From contig CAZMUZ010000010.1 of assembly GCA_964569315.1 (NCBI GenBank), positions 1-58,876 on the forward strand: 58,876 nucleotides of DNA. The letters run 5' to 3'. Within the stretch, counting starts at the first letter, position 1; every line of letters begins with the position of its first letter. Below are positions 1 through 8,677 of the stretch, one piece after another. Source of the stretch: CADEFF01 sp964569315 (GTDB taxonomy: Bacteria > Pseudomonadota > Alphaproteobacteria > Dongiales > Dongiaceae). The notes beneath the pieces are model-generated. The model had not been told where the DNA came from. It made no database searches and saw only the letters and a program-made list of their open reading frames with translations. The translations under genes were made by a program, and so were the position numbers.

Positions 1-1
1 T

Positions 2-241
2 GATATTCGAGTGTGCTCGCCAGAGCGATTCGCTCACGAGTTCGGTGAGGGTGAAGTTAGGACAGGGCAACACATCTTGTTTATGAGCGGGTATCACTAC
101 GAGAGGCTCCGCAATTTTCTGGAACGCTATTGCCATCACTGCGAGGCCGATACATGGCCGGAAGTCGCAATGAAACTAAGTCATCTAGGCCATTGGGAAT
201 TCGATGGCTACACAGCCGGGGCATCTCGCAAAGGCGTCTAA
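2..241 (+). CDS. Imm8-like immunity protein, 3' fragment
   Basis: The frame is open from the left edge, so only the C-terminal ~79 residues are present. The visible part (…GQHILFMSGYHYERL…, then a Tyr/Cys-rich helix, then …DTWPEVAMKLSHLGHWEFDGY) resembles the C-terminal half of Immunity protein 8 family members, which typically end with a W-x-E-V-A-x-K-L-S-x-x-G-x-W-E-F motif. Imm8 proteins are thought to neutralise polymorphic or contact-dependent toxins. No toxin gene is visible here; it would have to lie upstream. Base composition is lower in GC than the following genes, consistent with horizontal acquisition. The family call is from remembered motif similarity and was not searched. Confidence 0.6.
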   Translation, partial: DIRVCSPERFAHEFGEGEVRTGQHILFMSGYHYERLRNFLERYCHHCEADTWPEVAMKLSHLGHWEFDGYTAGASRKGV

Positions 242-311
242 CGTCGGCCTCTATTGCACTGCACAATGAGCCGCCCTAAGCTTGCTTCGAGGAGCCTTTC
301 GGGGACGGACG

Positions 312-2345
312 ATGGGCAAGCCGGAGCAGGAAAAAGCAAAGGAATCCAAGGGTGTGGCGCAGAAGCGGCCGCCGCGCGAGGCGCCGTGGCTGATCCGCAC
401 CTATTCCGGCCATAGCTCGGCCAAGGCCTCGAACGCGCTCTACCGCGCCAATCTCGCCAAGGGCCAGACCGGGCTTTCCGTCGCCTTCGATCTCCCGACC
501 CAGACCGGCTACGATGCCGATCATCCCCTGGCGCGCGGCGAGGTCGGCAAGGTCGGCGTGCCGATCGGGCATCTGGGCGACATGGCGGCGCTCTTCGACG
601 GGCTGCCGCTTGATCGCATGAATACCTCCATGACCATCAACGCGACCGCGCCCTGGCTCCTGGCGCTCTATGTCGCGCTCGCCGAGACGCAAGGCATCGC
701 CCGCGACCGGCTCCAGGGCACGGTGCAGAACGACATCATCAAGGAATATCTCTCGCGCGGGACGCATATCTTCCCGCCCGCGCCGAGCCTCCGGCTCGTG
801 ACCGACACCATCGCCTTCGCCTATCGCGAAGTGCCGAAATGGAACCCGACCAACGTCTGCTCCTACCACCTGCAGGAGGCGGGCGCGACGCCGGTCGAGG
901 AGCTCGCCTTCGCGCTCGCGACCGCGGTTGCCGTGCTGGATGCGGTGCGCGGCTCGGGCCAGGTACCGCCGGCGGAGTTCCCGCAAGTCGTCGGCCGCAT
1001 GAGCTTCTTCGTCAATGCCGGCATCCGCCTCGTGACGGAGATCTGCAAGATGCGGGCCTTCGCCGAGCTCTGGGACGAGATCTGCCGCGAGCGCTACGGC
1101 GTGGCCGACGAGAAGTTCCGCCGCTTCCGCTACGGCGTGCAGGTGAATTCGCTCGGCCTCACCGAGCAGCAGCCGGAGAACAACGTCTATCGGATTCTTC
1201 TGGAAATGCTGGCGGTCACGCTCTCGAAGCGCGCCCGCGCCCGCGCGGTGCAGCTTCCCGCCTGGAACGAGGCGTTGGGCCTGCCGCGCCCCTGGGACCA
1301 GCAATGGTCGATCCGGCTGCAGCAGATCGTCGCCTTCGAGACCGACATCACCGAGTTCGAGGATATCTTCGATGGCTCGCCGGTGATCGCGGCCAAGGTC
1401 GAGGCGCTGAAGCGCGAGGCGCTCGCCGAGCTCGCCCGCATCGAGGCGATGGGCGGCGCGGTGGCGGCGGTCGAATCGAGCTACATGAAGCAGCGTCTCG
1501 TCGAATCCAACGCGCGCCGCGTTGCCGCGATCGAGGCCGGCGAGCAGACCGTCGTCGGCGTCAACCGCTTCACCGAGACCGAGCCTTCGCCGCTCTCGGC
1601 CGGCGACGGGCCGGGCTTCCTCGCAGTGGACGAGAACGCAGAGTTCGCGCAACTGCGCAGCCTGAAGAACTGGCGCGCGAGGCGCGACGCGAAGGCCGCG
1701 GCGGCGGCGCTGGACGCGCTGAAGCAGGCCGCAGCCTCCGACCGGAACGTCATGGCGGCCTCGATCGCCTGCGCCCATGCGGGCGTCACCACCGGCGAAT
1801 GGGGCGGGGCGCTGCGCGCCGTCTTCGGCGAATATCGCGCGCCGACCGGCGTGCGCGGCGTCAGGGTCGAGAGCGCCGACGAGCGGCTGGAGCGATTGCG
1901 CCGGCGGGTCGCCGAGATCGCCGCCCGGCTCGGGCGGCCGATCAAGCTGCTGGTCGGCAAGCCCGGGCTCGACGGCCATTCGAACGGCGCCGAGCAGATC
2001 GCGGTGCGGGCGCGCGACGCGGGGCTCGATGTGATCTATGACGGGATCCGCCTGACACCGGGCGAGATCGCGGCGGCGGCGGGCGAGGGGGCGGTGCATG
2101 TGGTCGGGCTCTCGATCCTCTCCGGCGGACATCTGACGCTGGTCCGCGAGGTGATCGAGGAGCTCCGCAAGCTCGGGCTCGGCGACATCCCCGTGGTGGT
2201 CGGCGGCATCATCCCGACCGAGGACGGGCTCGCGCTCCGGCAATCCGGCATCCGCGGCATCTACACGCCGAAGGATTACGACCTCACCGCCATCATCGCC
2301 GAGATCGTCGAGCTGGTGGATCGCAGCACGCGGGAGGCCGCATGA
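312..2345 (+). CDS. ecm: Ethylmalonyl-CoA mutase (MeaA/Ecm type)
   Basis: Coenzyme-B12-dependent mutase of about 677 aa that converts (2R)-ethylmalonyl-CoA to (2S)-methylsuccinyl-CoA in the ethylmalonyl-CoA pathway of acetyl-CoA assimilation. The N-terminal half is the TIM-barrel substrate domain (FDLPTQTGYD near residues 59-68; KWNPTNVCSYH further on). The C-terminal B12 domain carries D554-x-H556-x-x-G559 in the LDGHSNGAEQ context seen in Ecm/MeaA rather than the RDGHDRGA form of methylmalonyl-CoA mutase. I prefer the ATG at 312 to the in-frame TTG at 282, since a GGGGAC stretch precedes it; the N-terminus is still longer than in Rhodobacter Ecm. No other pathway gene (ccr, msd, mcl) is nearby. 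It overlaps the next gene by ATGA. Confidence 0.88.
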   Translation: MGKPEQEKAKESKGVAQKRPPREAPWLIRTYSGHSSAKASNALYRANLAKGQTGLSVAFDLPTQTGYDADHPLARGEVGKVGVPIGHLGDMAALFDGLPLDRMNTSMTINATAPWLLALYVALAETQGIARDRLQGTVQNDIIKEYLSRGTHIFPPAPSLRLVTDTIAFAYREVPKWNPTNVCSYHLQEAGATPVEELAFALATAVAVLDAVRGSGQVPPAEFPQVVGRMSFFVNAGIRLVTEICKMRAFAELWDEICRERYGVADEKFRRFRYGVQVNSLGLTEQQPENNVYRILLEMLAVTLSKRARARAVQLPAWNEALGLPRPWDQQWSIRLQQIVAFETDITEFEDIFDGSPVIAAKVEALKREALAELARIEAMGGAVAAVESSYMKQRLVESNARRVAAIEAGEQTVVGVNRFTETEPSPLSAGDGPGFLAVDENAEFAQLRSLKNWRARRDAKAAAAALDALKQAAASDRNVMAASIACAHAGVTTGEWGGALRAVFGEYRAPTGVRGVRVESADERLERLRRRVAEIAARLGRPIKLLVGKPGLDGHSNGAEQIAVRARDAGLDVIYDGIRLTPGEIAAAAGEGAVHVVGLSILSGGHLTLVREVIEELRKLGLGDIPVVVGGIIPTEDGLALRQSGIRGIYTPKDYDLTAIIAEIVELVDRSTREAA

Positions 2346-2755
2346 ACGGCTTTCTTCCGGCCCATGGCGGCTGCCTTTGCGGCGCGCTCCGCTACCGCAT
2401 CTCGGCGCCGCCGCTGCTCGCAGACATCTGCCATTGCGTCCAGTGCCGGAAGCAGAGCGGCGCGCCCTATCTTCCCTGGATCGCCGTCGCCGCGCCGGAT
2501 TTCGCCTGGATCAAGGGCAAGCCGGCGCAATTCGAGTCCTCGCCCGGCAATTATCGCCATTTCTGCGCCGAATGCGGGTCGCCGGTGGCGATGACCGGCG
2601 GGCTCGAGCCCGACAAATATGGCGTCGCCATCGGCAGCCTCGACGAGCCGGACCGCTTCCCGCCCACCGTCGAGGCCTTCACCATCCGCCGCCTCGCCTG
2701 GCTGCATCCGCTGCCGGGCCTCGCCCAGCATGAACGCGGCAACCCGGATTTCTAG
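2342..2755 (+). CDS. GFA / CENP-V family zinc protein
   Basis: A 137-aa protein with the full zinc-ligand pattern of the glutathione-dependent formaldehyde-activating (GFA) fold: C11-x-C13, C30-x-C32-x2-C35 and C75-x2-C78. Family members bind zinc and some act on S-hydroxymethylglutathione, but most, probably including this one, have no proven reaction. The ATG overlaps the mutase stop (ATGA), so the two are probably translationally coupled; a functional link to the ethylmalonyl-CoA pathway is only suggested by that coupling. Confidence 0.85.
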   Translation: MNGFLPAHGGCLCGALRYRISAPPLLADICHCVQCRKQSGAPYLPWIAVAAPDFAWIKGKPAQFESSPGNYRHFCAECGSPVAMTGGLEPDKYGVAIGSLDEPDRFPPTVEAFTIRRLAWLHPLPGLAQHERGNPDF

Positions 2756-3078
2756 GGCCGCCTCATCCTCAGGATGAGGTCGTTGCGATTCGACAAGCTC
2801 CGCATGAGGATGCAGGCCCATTCGTCGGCCTCCAGGAGAATCCTCATGGTGAGCCTGTCGAACCATGAGGCTGCCGACGCCTGTGGCCCCTCATCCTTCG
2901 ACAGGCTCATCCTTCGACAGGCTCAGGATGAGGGCCGGTTCCGGATGAAGGCCTGCGCTTCCCTCCCGGCGTCATGCCCGCGGAGGCGGGCATCCATCGA
3001 TCGCCGGAACCGGGGTTTCGCCGTCGACGGACTCCCGCGCTCGCGGGAACGACGATCGAGGGCCGCTGCCGAGAACGG
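2756..3078. repeat. Intergenic palindromic repeat cluster
   Basis: There is no convincing gene in this 323-base gap. It holds a perfect 19-base palindrome (2761-2779, CCTCATCCTCAGGATGAGG), a 9-bp hairpin (2842-2850 with 2862-2870), a 10-bp hairpin (2888-2897 with 2925-2934) whose loop contains a 16-base unit duplicated head to tail (2891-2906 and 2907-2922, TCATCCTTCGACAGGC), and a bipartite element (2970-3054) with GCCCGC/GCGGGC and CCCGCG/CGCGGG hairpins at its ends. These resemble the dispersed CATCCTTCGACAGGCTCAGGATGAGG and CGTCATTCCCGC families common between genes in alphaproteobacteria. They lie between convergent genes and could also act as bidirectional terminators. Confidence 0.75.
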
Positions 3079-3651
3079 CTACGGCGTTAGCTGCGCGGTC
3101 GTGGCCTCCGGCGTCACGCCGGACGGATAGATGAAGCCGTTCGCGACATAGACATTGCCCCATTGTTCCGCCGCCTCGTTCCAGAAGCGCACCTCGGTCC
3201 AGTCGTTGCCGGCGGAAACATCCACCACCGTCATGCCGGTGACGATCCGTTCGTCGTTCGCCCAGTTCGCGTGATCGACGCGGATGCGCCGGCGGTCGAG
3301 GATCTCGCGCACCACCGCGACATGGCCGAGATCGAGACGCACCCCTTGCGCCAGCACCAGCACCGCATAGGGTGCTGGCCGCTGCCCCTTCGCGTAGCGG
3401 CCCTCGGCCTGCTGCCACCAGCTCCAGGCGTCGCCGCGGATCTCGATGCCGGTCGCCGCCCGCGCATAGGGCACGCATTGCATCCGTTCGCTCGTCGGCG
3501 GCGGGACGGGCGGGGTGAAGCGGGCGCTCGCGGTCGCGGCGGGCGGGGTCATGGCGGTCGGCGCCCGTTCGGCGGCGCAGCTCGCGAGCGTCAGCGCCAG
3601 CATCGACCCCGCGAGGAACCGCAACAGGCTGTCGCCAAACGCGCGCCTCAC
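3079..3651 (-). CDS. CHAP-domain lipoprotein
   Basis: A 190-aa predicted lipoprotein. The N-terminal hydrophobic signal ends in a lipobox (LTLASC, Cys25), followed by a Pro/Ala-rich linker and a CHAP-like domain with C59 (MQCVPYAR) and H110 (LGHVAVV) as the likely catalytic pair, plus a DHANW motif. CHAP amidases/peptidases cleave peptidoglycan stem peptides, so a periplasmic wall-remodelling role is likely. It starts with GTG overlapping the stop of the upstream aspartic protease gene (GTGA), indicating coupled translation. Confidence 0.8.
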   Translation of the reverse strand: MRRAFGDSLLRFLAGSMLALTLASCAAERAPTAMTPPAATASARFTPPVPPPTSERMQCVPYARAATGIEIRGDAWSWWQQAEGRYAKGQRPAPYAVLVLAQGVRLDLGHVAVVREILDRRRIRVDHANWANDERIVTGMTVVDVSAGNDWTEVRFWNEAAEQWGNVYVANGFIYPSGVTPEATTAQLTP

Positions 3652-4343
3652 GGCTTCAGCACCAGCCGGTCGCCCTCGACCACGAAGCCGCCGAGCCGGG
3701 CGAGGAAACTCATGCCGAGCAGCGAGCCGTCCATCGCCGCCTCGTTCACCATCGCGCGCACCTTCTCGAGACGGATCGCGCCGACGGCGACGTAACGGAG
3801 CTCGACGGGCGCGGCCCGGCCCGCGCCGTTCGCCGTCATGGTCGTGACGGTGTAATCGAGCTTCGCCGGATCGAAGCCGAGGCGGATCGCATCGGCCGGG
3901 CTCAGCACGATGCTGCTGGCGCCGGTATCGAGCACGAAGCGCAGGGTCGTGCCTTCGACGTCGGCCTCGATATGGAAATGCCCGTCATTGCTCTTGCGGA
4001 AGACAAGACTGCCGTCCGGCGCGGCCTGCCCCTGCGCCGGCACCAGCTCGCCGCCGAGCCGGCTCCAGAGTGCTGCCACGTCCCCGCGGAGGCTGTAGCC
4101 GAGCACCAGCAGCACGAGCAGCACGGCCCAGATGCCCATCTGGCCGAAGGCGAGCTTCGGCTTCGCGCGGATATAGACGACGGCGCCGCTGCCGATGAGC
4201 GCGAGCCAGGCCAGCATGGTCACCAGCCGCCGAAGCGCGTCGTCGTCCTGGAGGCTGCCCGGGAAGCGCTGCGTCAGCAGCAGGAGCAGCACACCGATCA
4301 GCGCGAGGCCGCCGATGTACCAAAGCCAGCGATTGGACTTCAT
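3648..4343 (-). CDS. Membrane-anchored retropepsin-like aspartic protease (TIGR02281 type)
   Basis: A 231-aa protein with three predicted N-terminal membrane segments (about residues 7-24, 43-60 and 70-84), then a single retropepsin-type domain with the D139-T-G-A-S active-site signature followed by hydrophobic residues (SSIVLSPADA). Family members are single-lobed clan AA proteases presumed to act as dimers facing the periplasm; substrates are unknown. First gene of a two-gene unit with the CHAP lipoprotein. Confidence 0.82.
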   Translation of the reverse strand: MKSNRWLWYIGGLALIGVLLLLLTQRFPGSLQDDDALRRLVTMLAWLALIGSGAVVYIRAKPKLAFGQMGIWAVLLVLLVLGYSLRGDVAALWSRLGGELVPAQGQAAPDGSLVFRKSNDGHFHIEADVEGTTLRFVLDTGASSIVLSPADAIRLGFDPAKLDYTVTTMTANGAGRAAPVELRYVAVGAIRLEKVRAMVNEAAMDGSLLGMSFLARLGGFVVEGDRLVLKP

Positions 4344-4492
4344 GGCTGCCGCTCCACCGGACCCCGCCGCCGCGCTGCCGCGACTCGGAGGATCGGCGGC
4401 ATTATAGCGAAGCCGGCGCGCGCCGCTTCCCGATCCGCTTGGCGGCGGGGCGAAAGGGTTTAAAAGAGGGGCGCCCCGAAGGGAGTTCCCGC

Positions 4493-5362
4493 ATGAGCCT
4501 CGTCGATCGCGTCCGACTGTTCCGTCTGCCCGATTTCGCGCGGCTTCGCCGTTTCACGGTCGACGGGCGACAGGTGGGCTGGATCCTGCATCCGCTGGCG
4601 GAACGGCTCCGGGGTTTCGCCGAGGTCTTCGAGGTGTCGGATGCGGAGGTCCGGCTCCGGCCGGAGTTCCCGGATTTCGCGGCGCGCAGCCGCGCCCTCG
4701 CCGAGGTAGTGGCCGGGCTCGCCGCCGAGGGAGGGCTGCCGAAGCTCCGCAACGAGGCCTATCCGGTCGGGCTTTCCTTCCATGACGCACCGTTGCTCGA
4801 GCTGGAGCGCTCGGCCGTGCCGTCCTTCGGCACGCTCGCCTTCGGCATCCATCTGAACGGGTTCGTCGGGCGCGGCCGGGACATGAAGATGTGGATCGGC
4901 CGCCGCTCGCGAAACAAGATCACCGGACCGCTGAAGCTCGACCATCTCGTCGCCGGCGGCCAGCCCGTCGGGCTGTCGCTCGCCCAGAACCTCGCCAAGG
5001 AATGCGCCGAGGAAGCGGCCATGCCGGCCGCCCTTGCCGCGACCGCCTGGCCGACCGGCTTCTGCTCCTATCTGATCGAGAACCACGAAGGTATCCGCAA
5101 CGACATCCTCTTCGCCTACGACATCGAGCTCGATGCGGCGTTCCGGCCGGTCAACACCGATGGCGAGATCGAAGAGTTCTATCTCTGGCCGATCGGGCGG
5201 GTGATCGAGCGGCTCGCGACCACGGAGGATTTCAAGTTCAACGTGGCGCTGGTGATCGTCGATTTCCTGGTGCGGCACGGGCAGATCGAGCCGGACTCGC
5301 GTGACTACGCCGAGATCGTCACCGGCCTTCGCATCCGCGATCATTTTCCCGCGTCGCGCTGA
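4493..5362 (+). CDS. DUF4743-Nudix hydrolase
   Basis: A protein of about 289 aa. The N-terminal ~110 residues match the DUF4743 module usually fused to Nudix domains, and the C-terminal part has a Nudix-box variant (GGQPVGLSL…KECAEEA) with the paired metal-binding glutamates. Relatives (yeast YJR142W, plant Nudix20/24) hydrolyse damaged thiamine diphosphate analogues; the same activity is inferred here. The start at 4493 is preceded by GAAGGGA at a good distance; an upstream in-frame codon at 4439 lacks a site. Confidence 0.8.
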   Translation: MSLVDRVRLFRLPDFARLRRFTVDGRQVGWILHPLAERLRGFAEVFEVSDAEVRLRPEFPDFAARSRALAEVVAGLAAEGGLPKLRNEAYPVGLSFHDAPLLELERSAVPSFGTLAFGIHLNGFVGRGRDMKMWIGRRSRNKITGPLKLDHLVAGGQPVGLSLAQNLAKECAEEAAMPAALAATAWPTGFCSYLIENHEGIRNDILFAYDIELDAAFRPVNTDGEIEEFYLWPIGRVIERLATTEDFKFNVALVIVDFLVRHGQIEPDSRDYAEIVTGLRIRDHFPASR

Positions 5363-5374
5363 TCCCGAAGGCGG

Positions 5375-6070
5375 TTACTGCAACAGATTGGCGAGGTCGG
5401 CCGCTTCATAGACGGCGACCGAGCCGTCCCAGATCATGTGCAGCGCCACATAGAAGATGATGGCGAGGCCGATATAGACCAGCCAGGGCCAGCGCTTCAG
5501 CATATTGGCGATCACGGTCGCGGCGGCGCCCATGAGCGCGACCGAGAGCACGAGGCCGAAAATCAGCACCCAGGCGTGATCGCGCGCGATGCCGGCGACG
5601 GCGAGCACGTTGTCGAGCGACATCGACACGTCGGCGAGCACGATCTGCCAGATCGCCTCGCGCATCGTTTTGGGAGCCCGTCCGGTGCTCTCCGGCGCAT
5701 GATGCGTCTCGACCTCGCCCGCGGCCATGGCGCCGCCGGACTCGGCCAGCGCGCGCATCGCCTTGCGCTCCTTGCGCTGATGCTCGACCTCGCGCCAGAG
5801 CTTCCAGCAGACCCAGAGCAGCAGCAGGCCGCCGGCGAGCGTCAGGCCGATGATCTGCAGAAGCTGGGTGGTGATGAGCGCGAAGCCGACCCGCATGACG
5901 GTGGCGGCGGCGATGCCGAAGAAGATGACCCTGGCGCGATGCTCCTTCGGCAGCGAAGCCGCCACGACGCCTACGACGATCGCGTTGTCGCCGGCCAGCA
6001 CCAGGTCGACCATGATGACCTGGAGGAAGGCGCTGAGTTCGGCGACGGTCAGCGAAAAGGGGAGATCCAT
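5375..6070 (-). CDS. TerC / YjbE-family membrane protein
   Basis: A 231-aa integral membrane protein with about seven hydrophobic segments. Paired acidic motifs (DLVLAGDNAIVVG near the N-terminus, ADVSMSLDNVLAVAG after the central loop) are the TerC-fold signature. Proteins of this type are linked to Mn2+ efflux or metalation of secreted enzymes. A charged, His-containing cytoplasmic loop separates the halves. The ATG at 6070 is chosen because upstream sequence in that frame is unlike the family and overlaps the next gene. Only ~67 bases separate it from gluQ, too few for a yybP-ykoY riboswitch. Confidence 0.85.
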   Translation of the reverse strand: MDLPFSLTVAELSAFLQVIMVDLVLAGDNAIVVGVVAASLPKEHRARVIFFGIAAATVMRVGFALITTQLLQIIGLTLAGGLLLLWVCWKLWREVEHQRKERKAMRALAESGGAMAAGEVETHHAPESTGRAPKTMREAIWQIVLADVSMSLDNVLAVAGIARDHAWVLIFGLVLSVALMGAAATVIANMLKRWPWLVYIGLAIIFYVALHMIWDGSVAVYEAADLANLLQ

Positions 6071-6137
6071 CGGCTCTGCTGGGCGCAGTGTTGGGCGCGA
6101 AAGGCCGCGGATGGTGCCATGGGCGGGCGATCCTTGC

Positions 6138-6977
6138 CTAGTCCGGAAATCCGAGCTCGATGCATAATTTGCGCGGATCGGCACCGGATTGCCGCAGGCT
6201 CGCGAGCGTGGCTGCGGCATCGCGCTTCGCGAGCCGACGGCCCCCGGCATCGGCCACCAGGCGATGATGCCGATAGCGCGGCGCGGGCAGGTCGAGCAGC
6301 GCCTGCAGCACCCGATGCACATGCGTGGCGGCGAAGAGATCCTCGCCGCGCGTGACCAGGGTCACGCCCTGCAGCGCGTCGTCGAGCACGACGGCGAGAT
6401 GATAGCTCGCGGGGATATCCTTGCGCGCGAGCACCACGTCGCCATGCAGCAGCGGATCGACCGGGATCGCGCCGCGATCCGCTTCCTCCCATCGCAACGC
6501 ACCGATGCGCGCCGCGGCGGCGGCGGCATCGAGGCGCCGTGCGAAGGGAATGCCGGCGGATTGCCGCGCGGCGCGCTCCGTCGGGGACAGCGCACGGCAG
6601 GTGCCGGGATAGCGCGGCCCGTCGGGACCCTGCGGCGCGCCGCCGGCCGCCGCGATCTCGGCTTCGATCTCGGCACGGGTGCAAAAGCAAGGATAGACGA
6701 GCCCGTCGCCTTCCAGCCGCGCGAGCGCTGCGCCATACTCCGCGAAATGTTCCGATTGCCGGCGCACCGGCGTCTCCCAATCGAGGCCGAGCCAGGCGAG
6801 ATCCTCGTAGATGCCGGCCTCGAAGGCGGGCCGGCAACGGCCGAGGTCGATATCCTCGATGCGAAGCAGGAAGCGCCCTTTCGCCGCGCGCGCCGCCTGC
6901 CAGCCGATAAGGGCGGAAAGCGCATGGCCCCGATGCAGTCGGCCGGTCGGGCTGGGAGCGAAACGGGTGACGATCAT
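6138..6977 (-). CDS. gluQ: Glutamyl-Q tRNA(Asp) synthetase
   Basis: A 279-aa truncated GluRS paralogue consisting of the catalytic domain without the anticodon-binding domain. It activates glutamate and transfers it to queuosine-34 of tRNA-Asp. It keeps the HIGH-like motif (H15-R-G-H18), the FCTR zinc-region sequence and the KMSKS-like loop (RRLAKRD, K251). Length and architecture match the family. It is divergent from the HhH-GPD glycosylase gene. Confidence 0.92.
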   Translation of the reverse strand: MIVTRFAPSPTGRLHRGHALSALIGWQAARAAKGRFLLRIEDIDLGRCRPAFEAGIYEDLAWLGLDWETPVRRQSEHFAEYGAALARLEGDGLVYPCFCTRAEIEAEIAAAGGAPQGPDGPRYPGTCRALSPTERAARQSAGIPFARRLDAAAAAARIGALRWEEADRGAIPVDPLLHGDVVLARKDIPASYHLAVVLDDALQGVTLVTRGEDLFAATHVHRVLQALLDLPAPRYRHHRLVADAGGRRLAKRDAAATLASLRQSGADPRKLCIELGFPD

Positions 6978-7057
6978 CGCGGCGGAACAGGCTCCGGCGG
7001 GGGCATTGTTCGCCGCAGAGTAGCCGCGAAGTCGAAGGGCAAGAAGTCGGGATCGGC

Positions 7058-7678
7058 ATGACGGAGATCAAAGGTCGCAGGCTGAAGACGGCACTGGCCG
7101 CGCTCGGTGCCGCCGATCCGGACATGGCGCGCGCCATCGCCGAGATCGGGCCGCCACCGCCGCGCAGCGCCGAGCCCGGCTTCGGCGGGCTGCTCCGCAT
7201 CGTGCTCGGCCAGCAGCTCTCGGTCTTCGCGGCGCGCGCGATCTGGGACCGGCTCGCGGCGACCGCCGATCCGCTAACGCCCGCGCATATGCTGGCGCTG
7301 GGCGAGGCCGACTTCGCGCGGATCGGCTTCAGCCGGCAGAAGATCCGCTGCTCGCGCGCGATCGCCGAAGCCGTCGTCGCGGGCGAGCTCGATCTCGACG
7401 CGGTCCCGGGCATGGAGGATGCCGAAGCGATGGCCCATCTGACGGCCGTGCATGGCATCGGTCCCTGGACGGCGGAGATTTATCTGCTGTTCGCGCTGGG
7501 GCGGCCCGATATCATGCCGGCCGGCGATCTCGCGCTTCTGGTCGCGGCGGGCCGGCTCAAGCGCAAGCGCCGCCGCCCGACGCCGAAGGAGCTCCGGAAC
7601 ATGGCCGAGCGATGGCGTCCCTGGCGCAGCGTCGCCGCGCGCATGCTCTGGCACTATTACCGCAACGCGCCCCTCTAG
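7058..7678 (+). CDS. DNA-3-methyladenine glycosylase (AlkA-like, HhH-GPD)
   Basis: A 206-aa base-excision repair glycosylase. A helix-hairpin-helix (LTAVHGIGPWTAEIYLL) is followed by the Gly/Pro-rich turn and the catalytic Asp in MPAGDLAL. GLLRIVLGQQLS near the N-terminus is typical of the AlkA/Mag superfamily. It lacks the iron-sulfur loop of Nth/MutY, favouring alkylpurine removal. Monocistronic. Confidence 0.85.
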   Translation: MTEIKGRRLKTALAALGAADPDMARAIAEIGPPPPRSAEPGFGGLLRIVLGQQLSVFAARAIWDRLAATADPLTPAHMLALGEADFARIGFSRQKIRCSRAIAEAVVAGELDLDAVPGMEDAEAMAHLTAVHGIGPWTAEIYLLFALGRPDIMPAGDLALLVAAGRLKRKRRRPTPKELRNMAERWRPWRSVAARMLWHYYRNAPL

Positions 7679-7819
7679 CGGTCGGGCCGCACGCGCTCTG
7701 CGGCGTCATGACCGGACCCTGCGGCCTTTTCGCGCGCCGGGCCCTCGGCTAGAAAGACGGGCCGCGCCGTCTCGGTTCCGCGCGACATCTTTCCTCCAGC
7801 AACGAGGTCTCGCCCCTCC

Positions 7820-8482
7820 ATGACCGGTCCTTTCGATCTCTCCGGCCCGAGCGTTCCGCCGGCCTCGGGCAAGGCGACGTCGCTCGTCGTGTTCCTGCAC
7901 GGCTATGGCGCGGACGGCAACGACCTCATCGGCCTCGCGCCGCATTGGCAGGACATTCTTCCGGGCACGGCCTTCGTCTCGCCGCACGCGCCCTTCCCCT
8001 GCGAGGAAGCGCCCTATGGCCGGCAGTGGTTCGGATTTCGCGGTCGGGACGAGGCGGCGCTGCTCGCGGGCGCGGTGCTCGCGGCGGGGCTGGTGAACGA
8101 ATTCCTCGATCGGGAGATGCAGCGGCTCGCGCTCGCGGCCGATCGCGTGGCGCTCGTGGGGTTCTCGCAAGGCACGATGCTCTCGCTCCATGTCGCGCTG
8201 CGCCGGCCGCAGGCGATCGCCGGTGTGGTCGGCTATTCCGGCCTGCTGATGTCGCCCGACATCCTCGCCGAGGAGATCAAGTCGAAGCCGCCGGTGCTGC
8301 TGGTCCATGGCGATGCCGATCCGCTCGTGCCCTTCGCGGAGATGGGCGTGGCGGCGAAGGCGCTCGGCGCGCTCGGTGTGCCCGTCGCGACGGAACGCCG
8401 TCCGGGCCTGCCGCATTCGATCGACCAGGTCGGGCTTGCCAAGGGCGGCCGCTTCCTCGCCGACCGTCTGGGCAAGGCCTGA
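7820..8482 (+). CDS. Phospholipase/carboxylesterase family alpha/beta hydrolase
   Basis: A 220-aa serine hydrolase of the YpfH/acyl-protein-thioesterase-like family. The catalytic triad is visible as S116 in GFSQG, D167 in HGDADPLVP and H199 in GLPHSID, with the oxyanion region HGYGAD (27-32). It likely acts on short-chain carboxylesters in the cytoplasm; the natural substrate is unknown. No signal peptide. Confidence 0.85.
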   Translation: MTGPFDLSGPSVPPASGKATSLVVFLHGYGADGNDLIGLAPHWQDILPGTAFVSPHAPFPCEEAPYGRQWFGFRGRDEAALLAGAVLAAGLVNEFLDREMQRLALAADRVALVGFSQGTMLSLHVALRRPQAIAGVVGYSGLLMSPDILAEEIKSKPPVLLVHGDADPLVPFAEMGVAAKALGALGVPVATERRPGLPHSIDQVGLAKGGRFLADRLGKA

Positions 8483-8600
8483 CACAGGATGGCCGCGAAG
8501 CCCGCGCGGGTGCCGCGAGGGGCGGCGGATTGCGGCGTTTTCGGTGCCATCGCATGTTGCGGCGCCGTGACGGTTGCAGGTCGCAACTGCCCGCCATGGC

Positions 8601-8629
8601 TTGAGTTTTTCCTGCCGACTCGCTACCTC
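8601..8629 (+). promoter_or_regulatory. Candidate sigma-70 promoter of the HNH gene
   Basis: TTGAGT at 8601-8606 and TACCTC at 8624-8629, separated by 17 bases, about 50 bases upstream of the HNH start codon. Good -35 and spacing, moderate -10. Confidence 0.4.
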
Positions 8630-8677
8630 TAGGGGCGTGGATGCGGGCTTCGCCGCCTGCGCCGAAGGGACAGGAAC

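Noticed and set aside
276..2243. A 655-codon minus-strand frame antisense to ecm
   Set aside because: Composition (Arg/Asp/Glu/His-rich) is the usual antisense shadow of a high-GC gene; no motif or ribosome-binding site.
2889..2934. CRISPR-like direct repeats
   Set aside because: Two adjacent 16-base copies with no spacers and strong palindromes; an intergenic repeat element, not an array. No cas genes.
6071..6137. yybP-ykoY manganese riboswitch before the TerC gene
   Set aside because: Only ~67 bases are available before gluQ and none of the conserved riboswitch core is visible.
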